64,000 nt of DNA from Rhizobium johnstonii 3841 (GCF_000009265.1 NC_008380.1:3353501-3417500); one strand, 5' to 3'. Positions 49,914 through 59,407 are shown, counted from the first letter of the stretch. Made by a program: numbers and translations. Notes: a model not told the origin generated them from the letters alone.

Positions 49914-50051
49914 GCTTCCTCATAAGGGGTGCATGCGCACATTGAGCATCAGCATAAGGCGGAATGATGGAGGGTGAAATCACCTTTTCGCGAAATCCCC
50001 GTGCAATGTGACGTGCCCTCGCAAAAGCCGGATCGTCACAATCATTCCACG

Positions 50052-50081
50052 AAAAAAGGGCCGGCGCTCGGGCCGGCCCTT
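50052..50081 (-). terminator. Intrinsic terminator after hflC
   Basis: On the hflC strand, AAGGGCCGGC, a 6-base loop and GCCGGCCCTT form a perfect 10-bp stem followed by a T-run of six. It lies about 30-60 bases after the hflC stop and would separate degP transcription. Confidence 0.85.
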
Positions 50082-50111
50082 CCAGAATTATCGGGCTCGT
50101 TTCTCCTGCCG

Positions 50112-51077
50112 TCAGTTCGCCGGCTGGGCGGGTGCCGCCGGAGCAGCTGCGCCGGGAACTCCCGGAACTGGCGCGGCCGGATTTGTCGGCTGCAGGGTGC
50201 CGGCGGCATTGTCGAAATAGCGGAAGAATTCCGAATTCGGCGACAGCACCAGCGTCGTGTCCTGCGACGAGAGAGCGGAGGAATAGGCCGCCATCGAGCG
50301 ATAGAACTCGAAGAAGGCTGGATCCTTGCTGAAGACTTCGGCGAAGACGCGGTTGCGTTCCGCGTCGCCCTGGCCTCGAAGGATTTCCGCATCGCGCTGG
50401 GCGCCTGCGGTGAACTCGACGACCTGACGGTCGGCGATGGCTCGGCGCCGCTGGCCTTCCTCATTGCCCTCCGCACGGATACGCTCGGCCTCGGCGAGGC
50501 GTTCCGACCGCATGGCATTATAGGTGTTGGGCGCAACCTCCGGCGAAAGGTCGGTGCGCCGGATGCGAACGTCGTCTATATGCAGGCCGAGATTTTCGGC
50601 ATCCGTGCGCAGGTCGTCGCGAATCTCCAGCATCATCGCGACACGCTCTTCCGAGAGCGCGGCATTGTAGTCACGCAGACCGTAGACGCGGCGAAGCGAT
50701 GAATCGAGCTGGGCTCTCAACCGCGCTTCCGCGGCTTCGCGATCGCCCGATACCGTTTCGCGGAAGCGGCGAACATCCGCGATGTTATAGATCACGAAGG
50801 CATCGACGTCGAAGGTCTGGCCATCCTGAACCTGAACGCGAATATTGTCGAGATCGAGCCTCAGCGCCTGCTTTTCGACCAGCTGAACGCGGTCGGCATC
50901 CATAAAGCCGAAAGGCAGCTTGAAATAAATGCCAGGCTCGGTCTTGACCGACTGGATCTGGCCGAAACGGACGACGATGGCCTGCTCGCGTGCATTCACC
51001 ACGAAGATGGACGAATAAAGCCCGACCAGCACGATGGCGAGGATGATGAAAATAATGGGAAGTCTGTTCGATGTCAT
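50112..51077 (-). CDS. hflC: HflC, SPFH-domain modulator of FtsH protease
   Basis: This 321-residue protein has one N-terminal membrane helix (LPIIFIILAIVLVGLYSSIFVV) and an SPFH/prohibitin domain with NAREQAIVVRFGQIQSVKTEPG, then a coiled-coil rich in EGNEEGQRRRAIADRQ. Its C-terminal tail is Pro/Ala-rich. With HflK it forms the large membrane cage around FtsH that restrains degradation of membrane proteins. It starts 3 bases after the hflK stop. A strong terminator follows. Confidence 0.94.
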   Translation of the reverse strand: MTSNRLPIIFIILAIVLVGLYSSIFVVNAREQAIVVRFGQIQSVKTEPGIYFKLPFGFMDADRVQLVEKQALRLDLDNIRVQVQDGQTFDVDAFVIYNIADVRRFRETVSGDREAAEARLRAQLDSSLRRVYGLRDYNAALSEERVAMMLEIRDDLRTDAENLGLHIDDVRIRRTDLSPEVAPNTYNAMRSERLAEAERIRAEGNEEGQRRRAIADRQVVEFTAGAQRDAEILRGQGDAERNRVFAEVFSKDPAFFEFYRSMAAYSSALSSQDTTLVLSPNSEFFRYFDNAAGTLQPTNPAAPVPGVPGAAAPAAPAQPAN

Positions 51078-51080
51078 GAC

Positions 51081-52163
51081 TCAACCTCCCTGCTGTGCCG
51101 GCTTGCCAAGCTCATTGAGCGGCAGATAGGGCAGGACGCCCTGCTTCTCGTCAATGATGACCTTCCGGGAATTCTTCAGCACCTGCTCCATCGTTTCGAG
51201 ATACAACCGCTTGCGGGTCACGTCGGGCGCCTTGGAATATTCGTCGTTGATCGCCGTGAATCGCTGCGCTTCACCTTCTGCCTCCTTCACGACACGGTCC
51301 TTGTAGGCGGCTGCATCTTCACGGATTCTGGCCGCATCGCCTCGCGCCTGGCCGAGCTTCTGGTTCGTGTAGCGATTGGCCTCTTCGATCGTGCTGTCAC
51401 GGTCACGGCCGGCACGCTGCACTTCTTCGAAAGCATCGGCGACTTCCCGCGGCGGCGCCACGTTCTGGATCGTCACGCCGGTCACGGTCACGCCCGCGCC
51501 ATAGCGGTTCATCGTGTCCTGCAGGATATTGAGCACATCAACTTCGATCGGCTGACGATTGCTGCGGAAGGCGTCCTGCGCCGGACGCCGGCCGACGATT
51601 TCACGCATGGCACTGTCGGAAACCTGCTGCAGTGTCTCTGCCGGATTTTCGACGTTGAAGAGATAGGCCTTGGGATCGCTGACGGTATAGAAGACCGCGA
51701 ACTGCACATTGATGACGCTTTTGTCGCTGGACAGCATCAAGCCGTTTGAAGACGAGGCCGAAGTCGCCCCGATATTCAGCTGCTGCACGGTCACCTTGAC
51801 CGTCTCCACCGTTTCCATCGGCCAAAAGTGGAAATGCAGGCCCGGCATGGAAATCTCGTCCTTCGGCTTGCCGAACCGCAGTTCGACGCCGCGCTCGTCC
51901 GGCTGCACGACATAAATGCACTGGATCAGCCAGAAGACGGCGACAATCGCCACGACGATCACTGCCACGCCGCCATTGAAGCCGCCGGGAATGATGTTGC
52001 GCAGCTGGTCCTGGCCGCGCCGGATGATATCTTCCAGATCAGGCGGTCCGCCCTTGCCGCCGCCACCGCGCGGCCGGTTCGGCCCCTGTCCCCATGGTCC
52101 CTGATTATTACCGCCGCCGCCGCCCCAAGGGCCGCCGCCGCCATTCTGATTGCTCCAGGGCAT
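51081..52163 (-). CDS. hflK: HflK, SPFH-domain modulator of FtsH protease
   Basis: This 360-residue partner of HflC has an N-terminal Gly/Asn/Pro-rich cytoplasmic segment (GGGGPWGGGGGNNQGPWG), a membrane helix near residues 67-85 and an SPFH domain (YVVQPDERGVELRFGKP, LMLSSDKSVINVQF). An alpha-helical region follows with RDRDSTIEEANRYTNQKLGQ. The start MPWSNQNGG at 52163 follows GAGG; the longer frame upstream is not HflK-like. It sits 148 bases after folA. Confidence 0.94.
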   Translation of the reverse strand: MPWSNQNGGGGPWGGGGGNNQGPWGQGPNRPRGGGGKGGPPDLEDIIRRGQDQLRNIIPGGFNGGVAVIVVAIVAVFWLIQCIYVVQPDERGVELRFGKPKDEISMPGLHFHFWPMETVETVKVTVQQLNIGATSASSSNGLMLSSDKSVINVQFAVFYTVSDPKAYLFNVENPAETLQQVSDSAMREIVGRRPAQDAFRSNRQPIEVDVLNILQDTMNRYGAGVTVTGVTIQNVAPPREVADAFEEVQRAGRDRDSTIEEANRYTNQKLGQARGDAARIREDAAAYKDRVVKEAEGEAQRFTAINDEYSKAPDVTRKRLYLETMEQVLKNSRKVIIDEKQGVLPYLPLNELGKPAQQGG

Positions 52164-52311
52164 CAAAACCTCGTTGTTCGTTAAGTCTCCACGCATCCGA
52201 AACCGTGGGGGCTGACCGGCGGACGCGTTGGTGACCGTTATAGGTATCACCGCATCGGCTTTCAACGCAGCGTGAGAAACTTGGTCAATTTAATTGGAAA
52301 ATAGTTCATTT

Positions 52312-52830
52312 TCAGGCGTAACGGCGTTCGTAGACGATGAAACGCGTGGGATAACTGTCCTTTTCGCCGGCCGGAACCGCGATCGCCTCCCCCGCCTGCC
52401 AGATGTCGGGATCGATCGCGGGAAACGACGCGTCTCCGTCCAGATCGACCTCGACATGCGTGATGCACATCCGGTTGGCAAAACCGATCGCCTGGGCATA
52501 GACCTGCCCGCCGCCAATAATGCAGATCTCGTCGACAGCGGTTTCGAGCGCCAGCCTGTCGGCCGCCGTCATCGCCTCGGGCAGCGAATGGGCCATGGAG
52601 ACATCAGGATGGTCTATCGCCGCTTGCCGCGAAATGACGACGTTCGGCCGTCCCGGCAGCGGCTTACCGATCGAATCGTAAGTCTTGCGGCCCATCACGA
52701 CAGGCTTTCCCAATGTCAGCGCCTTGAAGCGTTTGAGATCGCTCGAAAGCCGCCACGGCATATCGCCGTCGCGGCCGATAATGCCGTTGCGGGCAACGGC
52801 GGCGATAATGGTCCTGCGGATGTCGGCCAT
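52312..52830 (-). CDS. folA: Dihydrofolate reductase
   Basis: This 172-residue enzyme reduces dihydrofolate with NADPH, regenerating tetrahydrofolate used by ThyA. It shows IIAAVARNGIIGRDGDMPW (residues about 7-25), RFKALTLGKPVVMGRKTYDSIG and IIGGGQVYAQAIG, all standard DHFR segments with the catalytic Asp in the DMPW region. It begins 13 bases after the thyA stop, an operon that links folate use and renewal. Confidence 0.95.
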   Translation of the reverse strand: MADIRRTIIAAVARNGIIGRDGDMPWRLSSDLKRFKALTLGKPVVMGRKTYDSIGKPLPGRPNVVISRQAAIDHPDVSMAHSLPEAMTAADRLALETAVDEICIIGGGQVYAQAIGFANRMCITHVEVDLDGDASFPAIDPDIWQAGEAIAVPAGEKDSYPTRFIVYERRYA

Positions 52831-52843
52831 GGAATATCCCGGA

Positions 52844-53638
52844 TCAGACGGCGATCGGCGCCTTGATGCTGGCATCGGCCTCGTAGCCGATCAGCTCGAA
52901 ATCGTCGAAGGTGAAGCCGAAAATGTCCTTCACATCAGGCTTGATGCGCATGAACGGTAGCGGCTTCGGCCGGCGCGCCAGCTGCAGCTTCGCCTGGTCG
53001 AAATGGTTGTGATAGAGATGGGCGTCGCCGAGCGTGTGGACGAAGTCGCCGGGCTTCAGCCCGACCACCTGAGCCACCATCATCGTCAGCAGCGCATAGG
53101 AGGAGATGTTGAACGGCACGCCGAGGAAGATATCGGCCGAGCGCTGGTAGAGCTGGCAGGAAAGCTTGCCGTCAGCCACATAGAACTGGAACAGGCAATG
53201 GCAGGGCGGCAGCGCCATTTCGTCCACTTCGGCCGGATTCCAGGCCGAGACGATGTGGCGGCGCGAATTCGGGTTGTTGACGATGCCTTTGACGAGATTG
53301 GCGATCTGGTCGATATGGCCGCCGTCGGGCGCTGGCCAGGAGCGCCACTGGGCGCCGTAGACCGGCCCGAGATCGCCGTTTTCATCGGCCCATTCGTCCC
53401 AGATCGAAACGCCGTTCTCCTTGAGATAGCGGATATTCGTTTCGCCCTTCAGGAACCAGAGAAGCTCGTGGATGATCGAGCGCAGATGCAGCTTCTTCGT
53501 GGTGAGGACGGGAAAGCCCTCTTCGAGGTCGAAGCGCATCTGGTAACCGAAGACCGAGCGCGTGCCGGTGCCGGTGCGGTCACCCCGGTCGGAGCCCTTT
53601 TCCATCACATGATTCAAGAGATCGAGATATTGCTTCAT
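52844..53638 (-). CDS. thyA: Thymidylate synthase
   Basis: This 264-residue enzyme makes dTMP from dUMP and methylene-tetrahydrofolate. It has the phosphate-binding Arg in DRTGTGTRSVFG, FPVLTTKKLHLRSIIHELLWFL, the active-site Cys in LPPCHCLFQFYV (about residue 146) and GLKPGDFVHTLGDAHLYHNH. The start MKQYLDLL at 53638 is favoured; the longer frame upstream is not ThyA. It heads thyA-folA-hflK-hflC. The upstream region is the ssrA gene on the other strand. Confidence 0.96.
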   Translation of the reverse strand: MKQYLDLLNHVMEKGSDRGDRTGTGTRSVFGYQMRFDLEEGFPVLTTKKLHLRSIIHELLWFLKGETNIRYLKENGVSIWDEWADENGDLGPVYGAQWRSWPAPDGGHIDQIANLVKGIVNNPNSRRHIVSAWNPAEVDEMALPPCHCLFQFYVADGKLSCQLYQRSADIFLGVPFNISSYALLTMMVAQVVGLKPGDFVHTLGDAHLYHNHFDQAKLQLARRPKPLPFMRIKPDVKDIFGFTFDDFELIGYEADASIKAPIAV

Positions 53639-53789
53639 GTCGCGCTGATTCCGTTTCGGCCAATTTAAGCCTTCGGAACCGGGAAACCAATCACCGGCGG
53701 GCATTTTCCCAATGTTTCTGATGGGTCGCATAACGCTTTTATGACGTTTGCCCTTCCCTTGGGCTGAGGAAACCACTATATCAGCGTTG

Positions 53790-54110
53790 CCGGCTTTCGG
53801 GTCGGCTATGGCGATAAATGAGCGGTGTAATAAACCTATTGGACCCGGGGGCGGTACCCGGCGCCTCCACCAAAAACCGGCGGTCTTAAAGGCCGGCTTT
53901 TGATGGGGGCGAAACAGGATCGACAAGGGTGTAAAGATCGTCTTTTTGCTCGGCATTGTACCGCCGTTATCGGGCTAAAATTGTAGTTGCAAACGACAAC
54001 TATGCGGAAGCTCGTCTCGCTGCTTAATCGCGGTGTGACACTTCAATCAAAGTCCTAGTGGTTCGCACCTCTAGGCGGGGTCCGAAGGCACCTGGCAACA
54101 GAAGCCTTCA
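53790..54110 (+). ncRNA. ssrA: Permuted two-piece tmRNA
   Basis: The acceptor piece comes first and ends GGTACCCGGCGCCTCCACCA with CCA at 53870-53872. The coding piece begins GGGGGCGAAACAGGATCGAC at 53904, and its GGGGGCG pairs with CGCCTCC of the acceptor end (7 bp, one G-T). The tag frame at 53989-54027 is GCA AAC GAC ... GCT GCT TAA, giving ANDNYAEARLAA. A hairpin spacer (53873-53903) is removed. The order acceptor-then-coding is the alphaproteobacterial circular permutation. tmRNA rescues stalled ribosomes with SmpB. Outer ends (about 53790 and 54110) are estimates. Confidence 0.93.
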
Positions 54111-54239
54111 CCTTCTCCCTGCCGCCGAAATCATGTATGTTGCTTAAAAACGTGACTCGGCTCCGGTCTTTCCCAAGGCGCCTGGACGTGGCATACAACC
54201 TTGTGAAAAGACTCCGAACCGACGAAAGACAGGAAAAGC

Positions 54240-54755
54240 ATGGGGCAGGATCATATCCGCTACGACATTCTGGCACAGGATGCACTTCGCGGCGTCATCC
54301 GCAAGGTATTGGCGGAAGTCGCAGCCACGGGCCGCCTGCCCGGTGATCATCACTTCTTCATCACCTTCCTCACGGGCGCCACCGGCGTGCGCATCTCCCA
54401 GCACCTGAAGTCGAAATACCCCGAGCAGATGACCATCGTCATCCAGCACCAGTTCTGGGATATGAAGATCACCGAGACGCATTTCGAGATCGGTCTTTCC
54501 TTCTCAGACGTTCCGGAAAAGCTGGTCATTCCATTCAATGCGATCCGCGGCTTCTACGATCCCTCCGTCAACTTCGAGCTCGAATTCGACGTGCCGCTCG
54601 CCGATGGCGAAGAGTTGCCGTCCGGAGAAATCACCGCCTATCCGGTGGATGCGGCCGGAAAGCCCGATGACGCCGCAGGCGCAAAACCCGCCGACGGCGA
54701 GGAGAAGAAACCGGGCTCCGTCGTCTCGCTCGACTCCTTCCGCAAGAAGCAGTGA
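54240..54755 (+). CDS. sspB: SspB-type ClpXP adaptor (alpha-proteobacterial SspB)
   Basis: This 171-residue protein belongs to the SspB family that delivers ssrA-tagged proteins to ClpXP. The N-terminal domain contains IRKVLAEVAATGRLPGDHHF, FFITFLTGATGVRISQHL and QFWDMKITETHFEIGLSF, and PFNAIRGFYDPSVNF. A Pro/Asp/Ala-rich linker leads to a C-terminal ClpX-binding-like SVVSLDSFRKKQ. It lies directly downstream of ssrA, so the tag RNA and the adaptor that recognises its tag are neighbours. Confidence 0.9.
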   Translation: MGQDHIRYDILAQDALRGVIRKVLAEVAATGRLPGDHHFFITFLTGATGVRISQHLKSKYPEQMTIVIQHQFWDMKITETHFEIGLSFSDVPEKLVIPFNAIRGFYDPSVNFELEFDVPLADGEELPSGEITAYPVDAAGKPDDAAGAKPADGEEKKPGSVVSLDSFRKKQ

Positions 54756-54759
54756 TTTG

Positions 54760-54784
54760 AAGGGAGGCCAAGCCTCCCTTTTTC
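54760..54784 (+). terminator. Intrinsic terminator after sspB
   Basis: AAGGGAGGC, loop CAA, GCCTCCCTT is a perfect 9-bp stem followed by TTT (five T in a row with the stem). It lies just after the sspB stop, so the next small gene probably depends on read-through or its own promoter. Confidence 0.85.
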
Positions 54785-54804
54785 GTGAGGGTCCAGGCAA
54801 CCGC

Positions 54805-54999
54805 ATGAGCGCCGAAATCATCAATCTGCGCCAGTTCCGCAAGAAGCAGGCTCGCTCCGAAAAGGAGAAGCAGGCCGAGCAGAACCGCATCTCTTTCGGC
54901 CGCACCAAGACCGAAAAGCAACTGACCCGCAGCCTGAACGAAAAGGCCGACAAAGCCCATCGCGACGGCCGGATCGAGACGGATGACGACGGCGCGTGA
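54805..54999 (+). CDS. DUF4169-family small basic protein
   Basis: This 64-residue protein starts MSAEIINLRQFRKKQARSE and is rich in Lys, Arg, Glu and Gln, with SFGRTKTEKQLTRSLNEKA. This matches DUF4169, a short alphaproteobacterial family often found near SspB or fumarate hydratase. It likely forms a single helix. Function is unknown. A hairpin (TTTCACGC-AAA-GCGTGAAA, 55003-55021) follows the stop. Confidence 0.78.
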   Translation: MSAEIINLRQFRKKQARSEKEKQAEQNRISFGRTKTEKQLTRSLNEKADKAHRDGRIETDDDGA

Positions 55000-55156
55000 C
55001 GCTTTCACGCAAAGCGTGAAAAGCCGGAATGGATTCTGCGATCAGCCACTTGCGCACTTTCCTTGAATCGATCTGCCAACCCACGCTTAATTTGATAGAA
55101 CGTCCTGAGCGCGTCGTTTCGGACGCGCTATGCTCTATCCGGGATGTGAAGGCCCC

Positions 55157-55381
55157 ATGATTCGCAAGCATTCGGCGACATTGCACGGCCATCGCACCAG
55201 TTTCTCGCTGGAGGATGAGTTCTGGGCTGAGCTGAAGACGATTGCCGGAGCCCGTTCGATACCGCTCGCCGCCCTGATCTCCGAAATCGACGACCACCGC
55301 CCACCGGACAGCAACCTGTCCTCGGCGCTGCGCTTGCATGTGCTTTCCTGGCTGAAGGCCAGCGGCGACCGCAAGCCCTGA
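55157..55381 (+). CDS. Ribbon-helix-helix domain protein (RHH_4 family)
   Basis: This 74-residue protein has IRKHSATLHGHRTSFSLEDEFW, the RHH strand, then LKTIAGARSIPLAALISEID and SALRLHVLSWLKA. It matches the short RHH_4 family that is widespread in Alphaproteobacteria beside DUF4169 and SspB genes. Probably a small DNA-binding protein, though no target is known. The start ATG 55157 follows GAAGG; an upstream in-frame start at 55130 is less likely. Confidence 0.8.
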   Translation: MIRKHSATLHGHRTSFSLEDEFWAELKTIAGARSIPLAALISEIDDHRPPDSNLSSALRLHVLSWLKASGDRKP

Positions 55382-55488
55382 CGCGGGGCATGATGCGCGT
55401 TGCTCAAGATCTGGTGGCGATTCGGGACGACGGCATCAATGAAAACAAAGGCCTGACGCGCTATGCATGAATTAAATTCTATGCGCTT

Positions 55489-58400
55489 TCACTGCGCCTG
55501 AACGCCCGGCACCTGGTCGAAATTGAGCGGACCGGGCTGCGCTTGCCCACTGCGCCGTGCTGCTTCCGCCTCGGCCGCGGCTCTCGCCTGCGCATCCGCA
55601 TCCGCCTTCGCTTTGGCTTCCGCCGCGCGTGCGGCCTCCGCCTCGGCAGCAGCCTTCTCAGCGGCTGCCTTCTGCGCCAGCGCGCGAAGCCGCTCTTCCT
55701 CCGCCTGCCGCTGTTGCTCGATCTCGGCCGCCTTGATGCGCTCGGCGTCGTTGAACCGGTAGAGCGCCACCTCGCGGCGCAGCCGCTGTTTTTCGAGCAC
55801 GACCGCCTGCAGCCGCTCGACGCGCCGGCGCTCGCGCTCGAAGGCGCGCAGCGACAGATAGCTGGTGATATCGGTCACATCCATCGTCTTGCCGGGCGAC
55901 GGCAGCATGCCGGAAAAATTCAGCCGAAGAGCCGGCTCGGCGCCGGAAAGCGCTTCCGTGCCGGGATTGAACCCGACACCCAGCGTCGCGCTGATCCGCT
56001 CTTCCGGCAGCGCGATCTGCGCATCGGCGGTGATGCGGGCGAGATCGTTGGCGACGGTGACATTCTGCACCCTCAGCGTCCCGTCGGCGATGTTGAAGGG
56101 GATGCCGAGTGGTGGCAGCTTCGCCTCGCCGTTGCTGAGCAGCGTCTCGATGATCGGATGCACCTTGCCGGCATTGATCTGCTCCTGCATCGTATCGGTC
56201 GCGGCAAGCAGCGGCGGCAAGATGGCAAGGTTCAACCCGCGTATGCTGGTATCGCCGAGCCTCAGTTCGCCCGAACCATTGAGCGAGCTGGCGATCTCGC
56301 CGATCGTCTTGCCCGAGGCCTCCATCGACAGCGACAATCCGAACTTGCCGTTGGCGATCGGCGCGCCGTCGCGCAGCCAGACGACGCCGGAAAGATCGGA
56401 ATCGGCAAGCGCAAGCTTCGTCTGCAGGAAACCTGTGCCGCTGGCATTGGTGAAGAGCAGATTGCCGGAGAGCTTTCCGCCGTCCCAGTTGCCGGCCATG
56501 TCGTTGAGCTGCAGCTCGTCACCCTTATAGGCGACGTTGCTGGTAAAGTCCGACACCGCCGTTTCCGGCAGGCCGGGCCAGAACTCCTTGGCCGCCAGCT
56601 TCACGTTGACGTCGAGATCCTTGAAGATGGGCAGCCCCAGCGGCGCCGCCGTCAGTTGACCGTTGGCGGGATCGACGATCTGGCCGAACACCGCCTCGCC
56701 GAGCCAGCCGGCATCTGCCTTGGAGAGTGTCAGCCCGCCGCTCGCGGTCGTCTTCGCAGCCTTCCGGTCGAAGGTCAGCGCACCGGAAAATTCGTTGTCG
56801 GCCGCATGCCCCTTGAGATCGGAAAAGACGATCTTGTCGCTGTCGACGGCGGCATTGACCTGAAGGCCGAACGGCAGCCCGGTTCCGGTCTGTGGCAGGG
56901 CGATGCCGTTCATGATGAGATAGGGGTCGATATCGGCGCTGTCGAGCGAAAGCGCGATCTGGCCGTTCATGAAGGTCTCCGGCCGGACGTCGACCTTGCC
57001 GTTGGCCATGAACGAGGTCCGGTCGGTCGCAAAGGTCAGCGCCGCATCGGCGGGATCGTTGCCCGATGCCTTCACCTTCAGCGTCAGTCGGCCATTGGCG
57101 CCGACATCGACCGGCAGCGGATCGAGCCCGGCCTGGCCGAACAGGACTGATGGCACGGCGTTTTCGAGCGTCGCCTCGAGGCTCGTCGTGCCGTTGCCGG
57201 TCAGCGCCAGGAGGTCGGACATGCGGTAATCGAGATTGACGCGGCTGCCGTTCGCCACACCGGCAAGCGTCACCGTCAGCGCATTGCCCTCGTCGCCGCC
57301 GAGCGTCAGCGCGCCGCGAAGCGCCGTATTGCCGTACCAGCCGGCGTTGCGCACCAGCCGGTCGAGCACCGGGTGATGCGGCAGGTGCTCGCGCAGCATG
57401 GTGAAGAAGCCGCCGGGATCGGCCGATTTGAAGGTGATTTCGCCGGCACCCTTGTAATCGAGCAGCGAACCTTCCGCCCTGCCCGTCGCCGTCAGCTCGG
57501 CCCCGGCGATATTCTTGATCGACAGCCGGTCGACGGCGAGCGCCCCATCGGCGATCGTAAACGTGGTCTCCACATTCTCGGCACTGACGCCGAAGGCGGT
57601 GAACTTGTCGGCCTTGAGCTGGGCGGCGATCTTGTGGTCGAGCACGTTGTCGCCGGCATCCTGGCCGGTCATCAACCCGCTCAGCGCCTGTAGCGCGTCG
57701 AGATCGAGCGTATCGCCGTTCAGCGCTACCGAAAGCGTCGGCGTCTGGCCGGAGATCGCCTGGCGCTCCAGCCGGCCCTTCAGCGTCGCCGGTCCGATGG
57801 CAATCTCGAGATTTTCAAAACGCTGCAATTCATGCGTCAGGCTGACATTGGCGGAAAAGCCCGCCTGCCGCAATTGCCGGATGGCCGGATCGACCGAGCC
57901 GGCAAGCCAGGAGGCAAGCCCCGTCGGCTGGCTGGAGGCGACCACGATCTGGCCGTTGAACGAAGGTTCGCCCTGAAGCAGGAGCTTGCCCTTGCCTTCC
58001 ACCTGCGTGCGCCCCGGCAGCGTGCCGGTGGCGCTGTCGATCAGCCAGCCGGTGCCGGCAGGCTCCAGCTCCAGCTGTACGTCGCGCAGCGTCGTATCGC
58101 CGGCGACGATCGCCGGCAATTTGACGCTCGCCTTGCCCGGCACCTGCGGGATCGGCACCTGCGCGACGATATCGATCAGCGAATTCAGCCGCTGGCGCGC
58201 CGAAACAGCTGGATCCCGCGTCGTTTTGCCGGCCGAGCCCTGATTGCCGATGCGGTTGACGTCGATCTGCTGCCCGTCGGCGGTCAGCAGGAATTCCGGC
58301 GAATTGCCGGTATCGAGCGTCGCCTCGCCGGTTATGACATAGGGATCGTCCGTCGGGCCGATCTCCATCCGGTATTCGGGGATGCGGATGCGTTCGTTGG

Positions 58401-59205
58401 TAAGCTCGAAGCGGCCCTTGACGCGCGGCGGCTGCTCTTTCTTGTTGGCGGGCTTGGCACTGTTGCGGATTTCGACCGCGGCCGAAAGCTGGCCCTGATA
58501 GTTCGGCTTGCTGTCGACGAGCTTCAGCTCGCCGTCGAGATCGACGCTGACAGGGTGCTTGTCCGGCGAAAGCCTTGTGCGCATGCGCAGCACGCCCTTC
58601 TCGTCCGGCTGGCTGCTCGAGATCGAGAAGCCGCCGTGCTCGCCGTCGAGCGCAGCATCACCCTCGATGCGCCAGGGACCAGCCAGCGACTTTGCCGACA
58701 TTTCCGCATTGAGGCCGGTGATGCGACGCGAGCGACCCGACTGATCGTCGATGAATTCGACCTCGCCACCGCTGACATGCACGTTTTCGAGAACGACCGT
58801 CCTTGCCGGTATTTCCGCGCGGCTGCCGCGCATCCAGTCGAGCGTGCCGTCCTTGAGCAATCTCAAGCGCACCTTCGGATTGACGACGCGCATGTCGAAG
58901 ATCAGCGCTTCGCCCGACAGGAAAGGCGCGAGCTCCGCATCCATGGAGAACTGCTCGACCTTGACGATCGGCGTGCCGTCCGCTTCCTGGCCGACGCGCA
59001 CGTCATGCAGCGTCACCGACGGGAATGGCAGCAGGCGCGCATCCACCGTGCCGTAGACGGTGACCTTCTTGCCGATGATGCGGCTTGCCTGATCCTCGAA
59101 ATTCTTGCGGAAATCCGTCCAGTCGATGAACAGCGGCGCAAGCAGCGCCACAAACAGCACTACGACGATCACTCCCCCCAGAAAGACGAGGAACCGGCCT
59201 ACCAA
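55489..59205 (-). CDS. AsmA-family envelope protein
   Basis: This 1238-residue protein has one N-terminal membrane helix (FLVFLGGVIVVVLFVALLAPLF) followed by WTDFRKNFEDQASRIIGKKVTVYG, the AsmA start. A long periplasmic region of repeating beta segments follows, with the AsmA_2-like domain near the end (LGDTSIRGLNLAILPPLL, IPFNIADGTLRVQNV). The last 150 residues are an Arg/Ala/Glu-rich coiled coil (ERERRRVERLQAVVLEKQRL). AsmA/TamB-like proteins bridge the membranes and are linked to lipid transport. It is monocistronic. Confidence 0.87.
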   Translation of the reverse strand: MVGRFLVFLGGVIVVVLFVALLAPLFIDWTDFRKNFEDQASRIIGKKVTVYGTVDARLLPFPSVTLHDVRVGQEADGTPIVKVEQFSMDAELAPFLSGEALIFDMRVVNPKVRLRLLKDGTLDWMRGSRAEIPARTVVLENVHVSGGEVEFIDDQSGRSRRITGLNAEMSAKSLAGPWRIEGDAALDGEHGGFSISSSQPDEKGVLRMRTRLSPDKHPVSVDLDGELKLVDSKPNYQGQLSAAVEIRNSAKPANKKEQPPRVKGRFELTNERIRIPEYRMEIGPTDDPYVITGEATLDTGNSPEFLLTADGQQIDVNRIGNQGSAGKTTRDPAVSARQRLNSLIDIVAQVPIPQVPGKASVKLPAIVAGDTTLRDVQLELEPAGTGWLIDSATGTLPGRTQVEGKGKLLLQGEPSFNGQIVVASSQPTGLASWLAGSVDPAIRQLRQAGFSANVSLTHELQRFENLEIAIGPATLKGRLERQAISGQTPTLSVALNGDTLDLDALQALSGLMTGQDAGDNVLDHKIAAQLKADKFTAFGVSAENVETTFTIADGALAVDRLSIKNIAGAELTATGRAEGSLLDYKGAGEITFKSADPGGFFTMLREHLPHHPVLDRLVRNAGWYGNTALRGALTLGGDEGNALTVTLAGVANGSRVNLDYRMSDLLALTGNGTTSLEATLENAVPSVLFGQAGLDPLPVDVGANGRLTLKVKASGNDPADAALTFATDRTSFMANGKVDVRPETFMNGQIALSLDSADIDPYLIMNGIALPQTGTGLPFGLQVNAAVDSDKIVFSDLKGHAADNEFSGALTFDRKAAKTTASGGLTLSKADAGWLGEAVFGQIVDPANGQLTAAPLGLPIFKDLDVNVKLAAKEFWPGLPETAVSDFTSNVAYKGDELQLNDMAGNWDGGKLSGNLLFTNASGTGFLQTKLALADSDLSGVVWLRDGAPIANGKFGLSLSMEASGKTIGEIASSLNGSGELRLGDTSIRGLNLAILPPLLAATDTMQEQINAGKVHPIIETLLSNGEAKLPPLGIPFNIADGTLRVQNVTVANDLARITADAQIALPEERISATLGVGFNPGTEALSGAEPALRLNFSGMLPSPGKTMDVTDITSYLSLRAFERERRRVERLQAVVLEKQRLRREVALYRFNDAERIKAAEIEQQRQAEEERLRALAQKAAAEKAAAEAEAARAAEAKAKADADAQARAAAEAEAARRSGQAQPGPLNFDQVPGVQAQ

Positions 59206-59242
59206 TGCAAAGCGTCTCCATTCGGGATTCTGTTGCCGACAC

Positions 59243-59356
59243 TAGAGCATGATGCCGAAAAGTGTGAGCGGTTTTCGGACGACATCATGCTCTAACTCTT
59301 TAATTGAGAACAGGATTCAAATTTCAGGGCGAGCCGGCCCAACATCATCTTGTTCT
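59243..59356. repeat. Mosaic palindromic repeat, full copy
   Basis: TAGAGCATGATG (59243) pairs with CATCATGCTCTA (59283-59294) around CCGAAAA/TTTTCGG. A second hairpin half starts at AACAGGATTCAAATTT and ends CATCATCTTGTTCTA (59342-59356). The second half recurs at 63251-63321. Such elements are frequent between Rhizobium genes. It separates AsmA from the FAD oxidase. Confidence 0.8.
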
Positions 59357-59407
59357 AGCGCTATTCATGCCGGGGGCAAGACCCAACTTCATGAGAATGT
59401 TTCGTTT

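Noticed and set aside
54059..54083. GGTTCGCACCTC resembling a tRNA T-loop
   Set aside because: It lies within the 3' part of the tmRNA coding piece; no cloverleaf can be built around it.
55543..57150. 535-residue plus-strand ORF, and 57832-59295 of 487 residues
   Set aside because: Both are shadows of the AsmA-family gene on the other strand.
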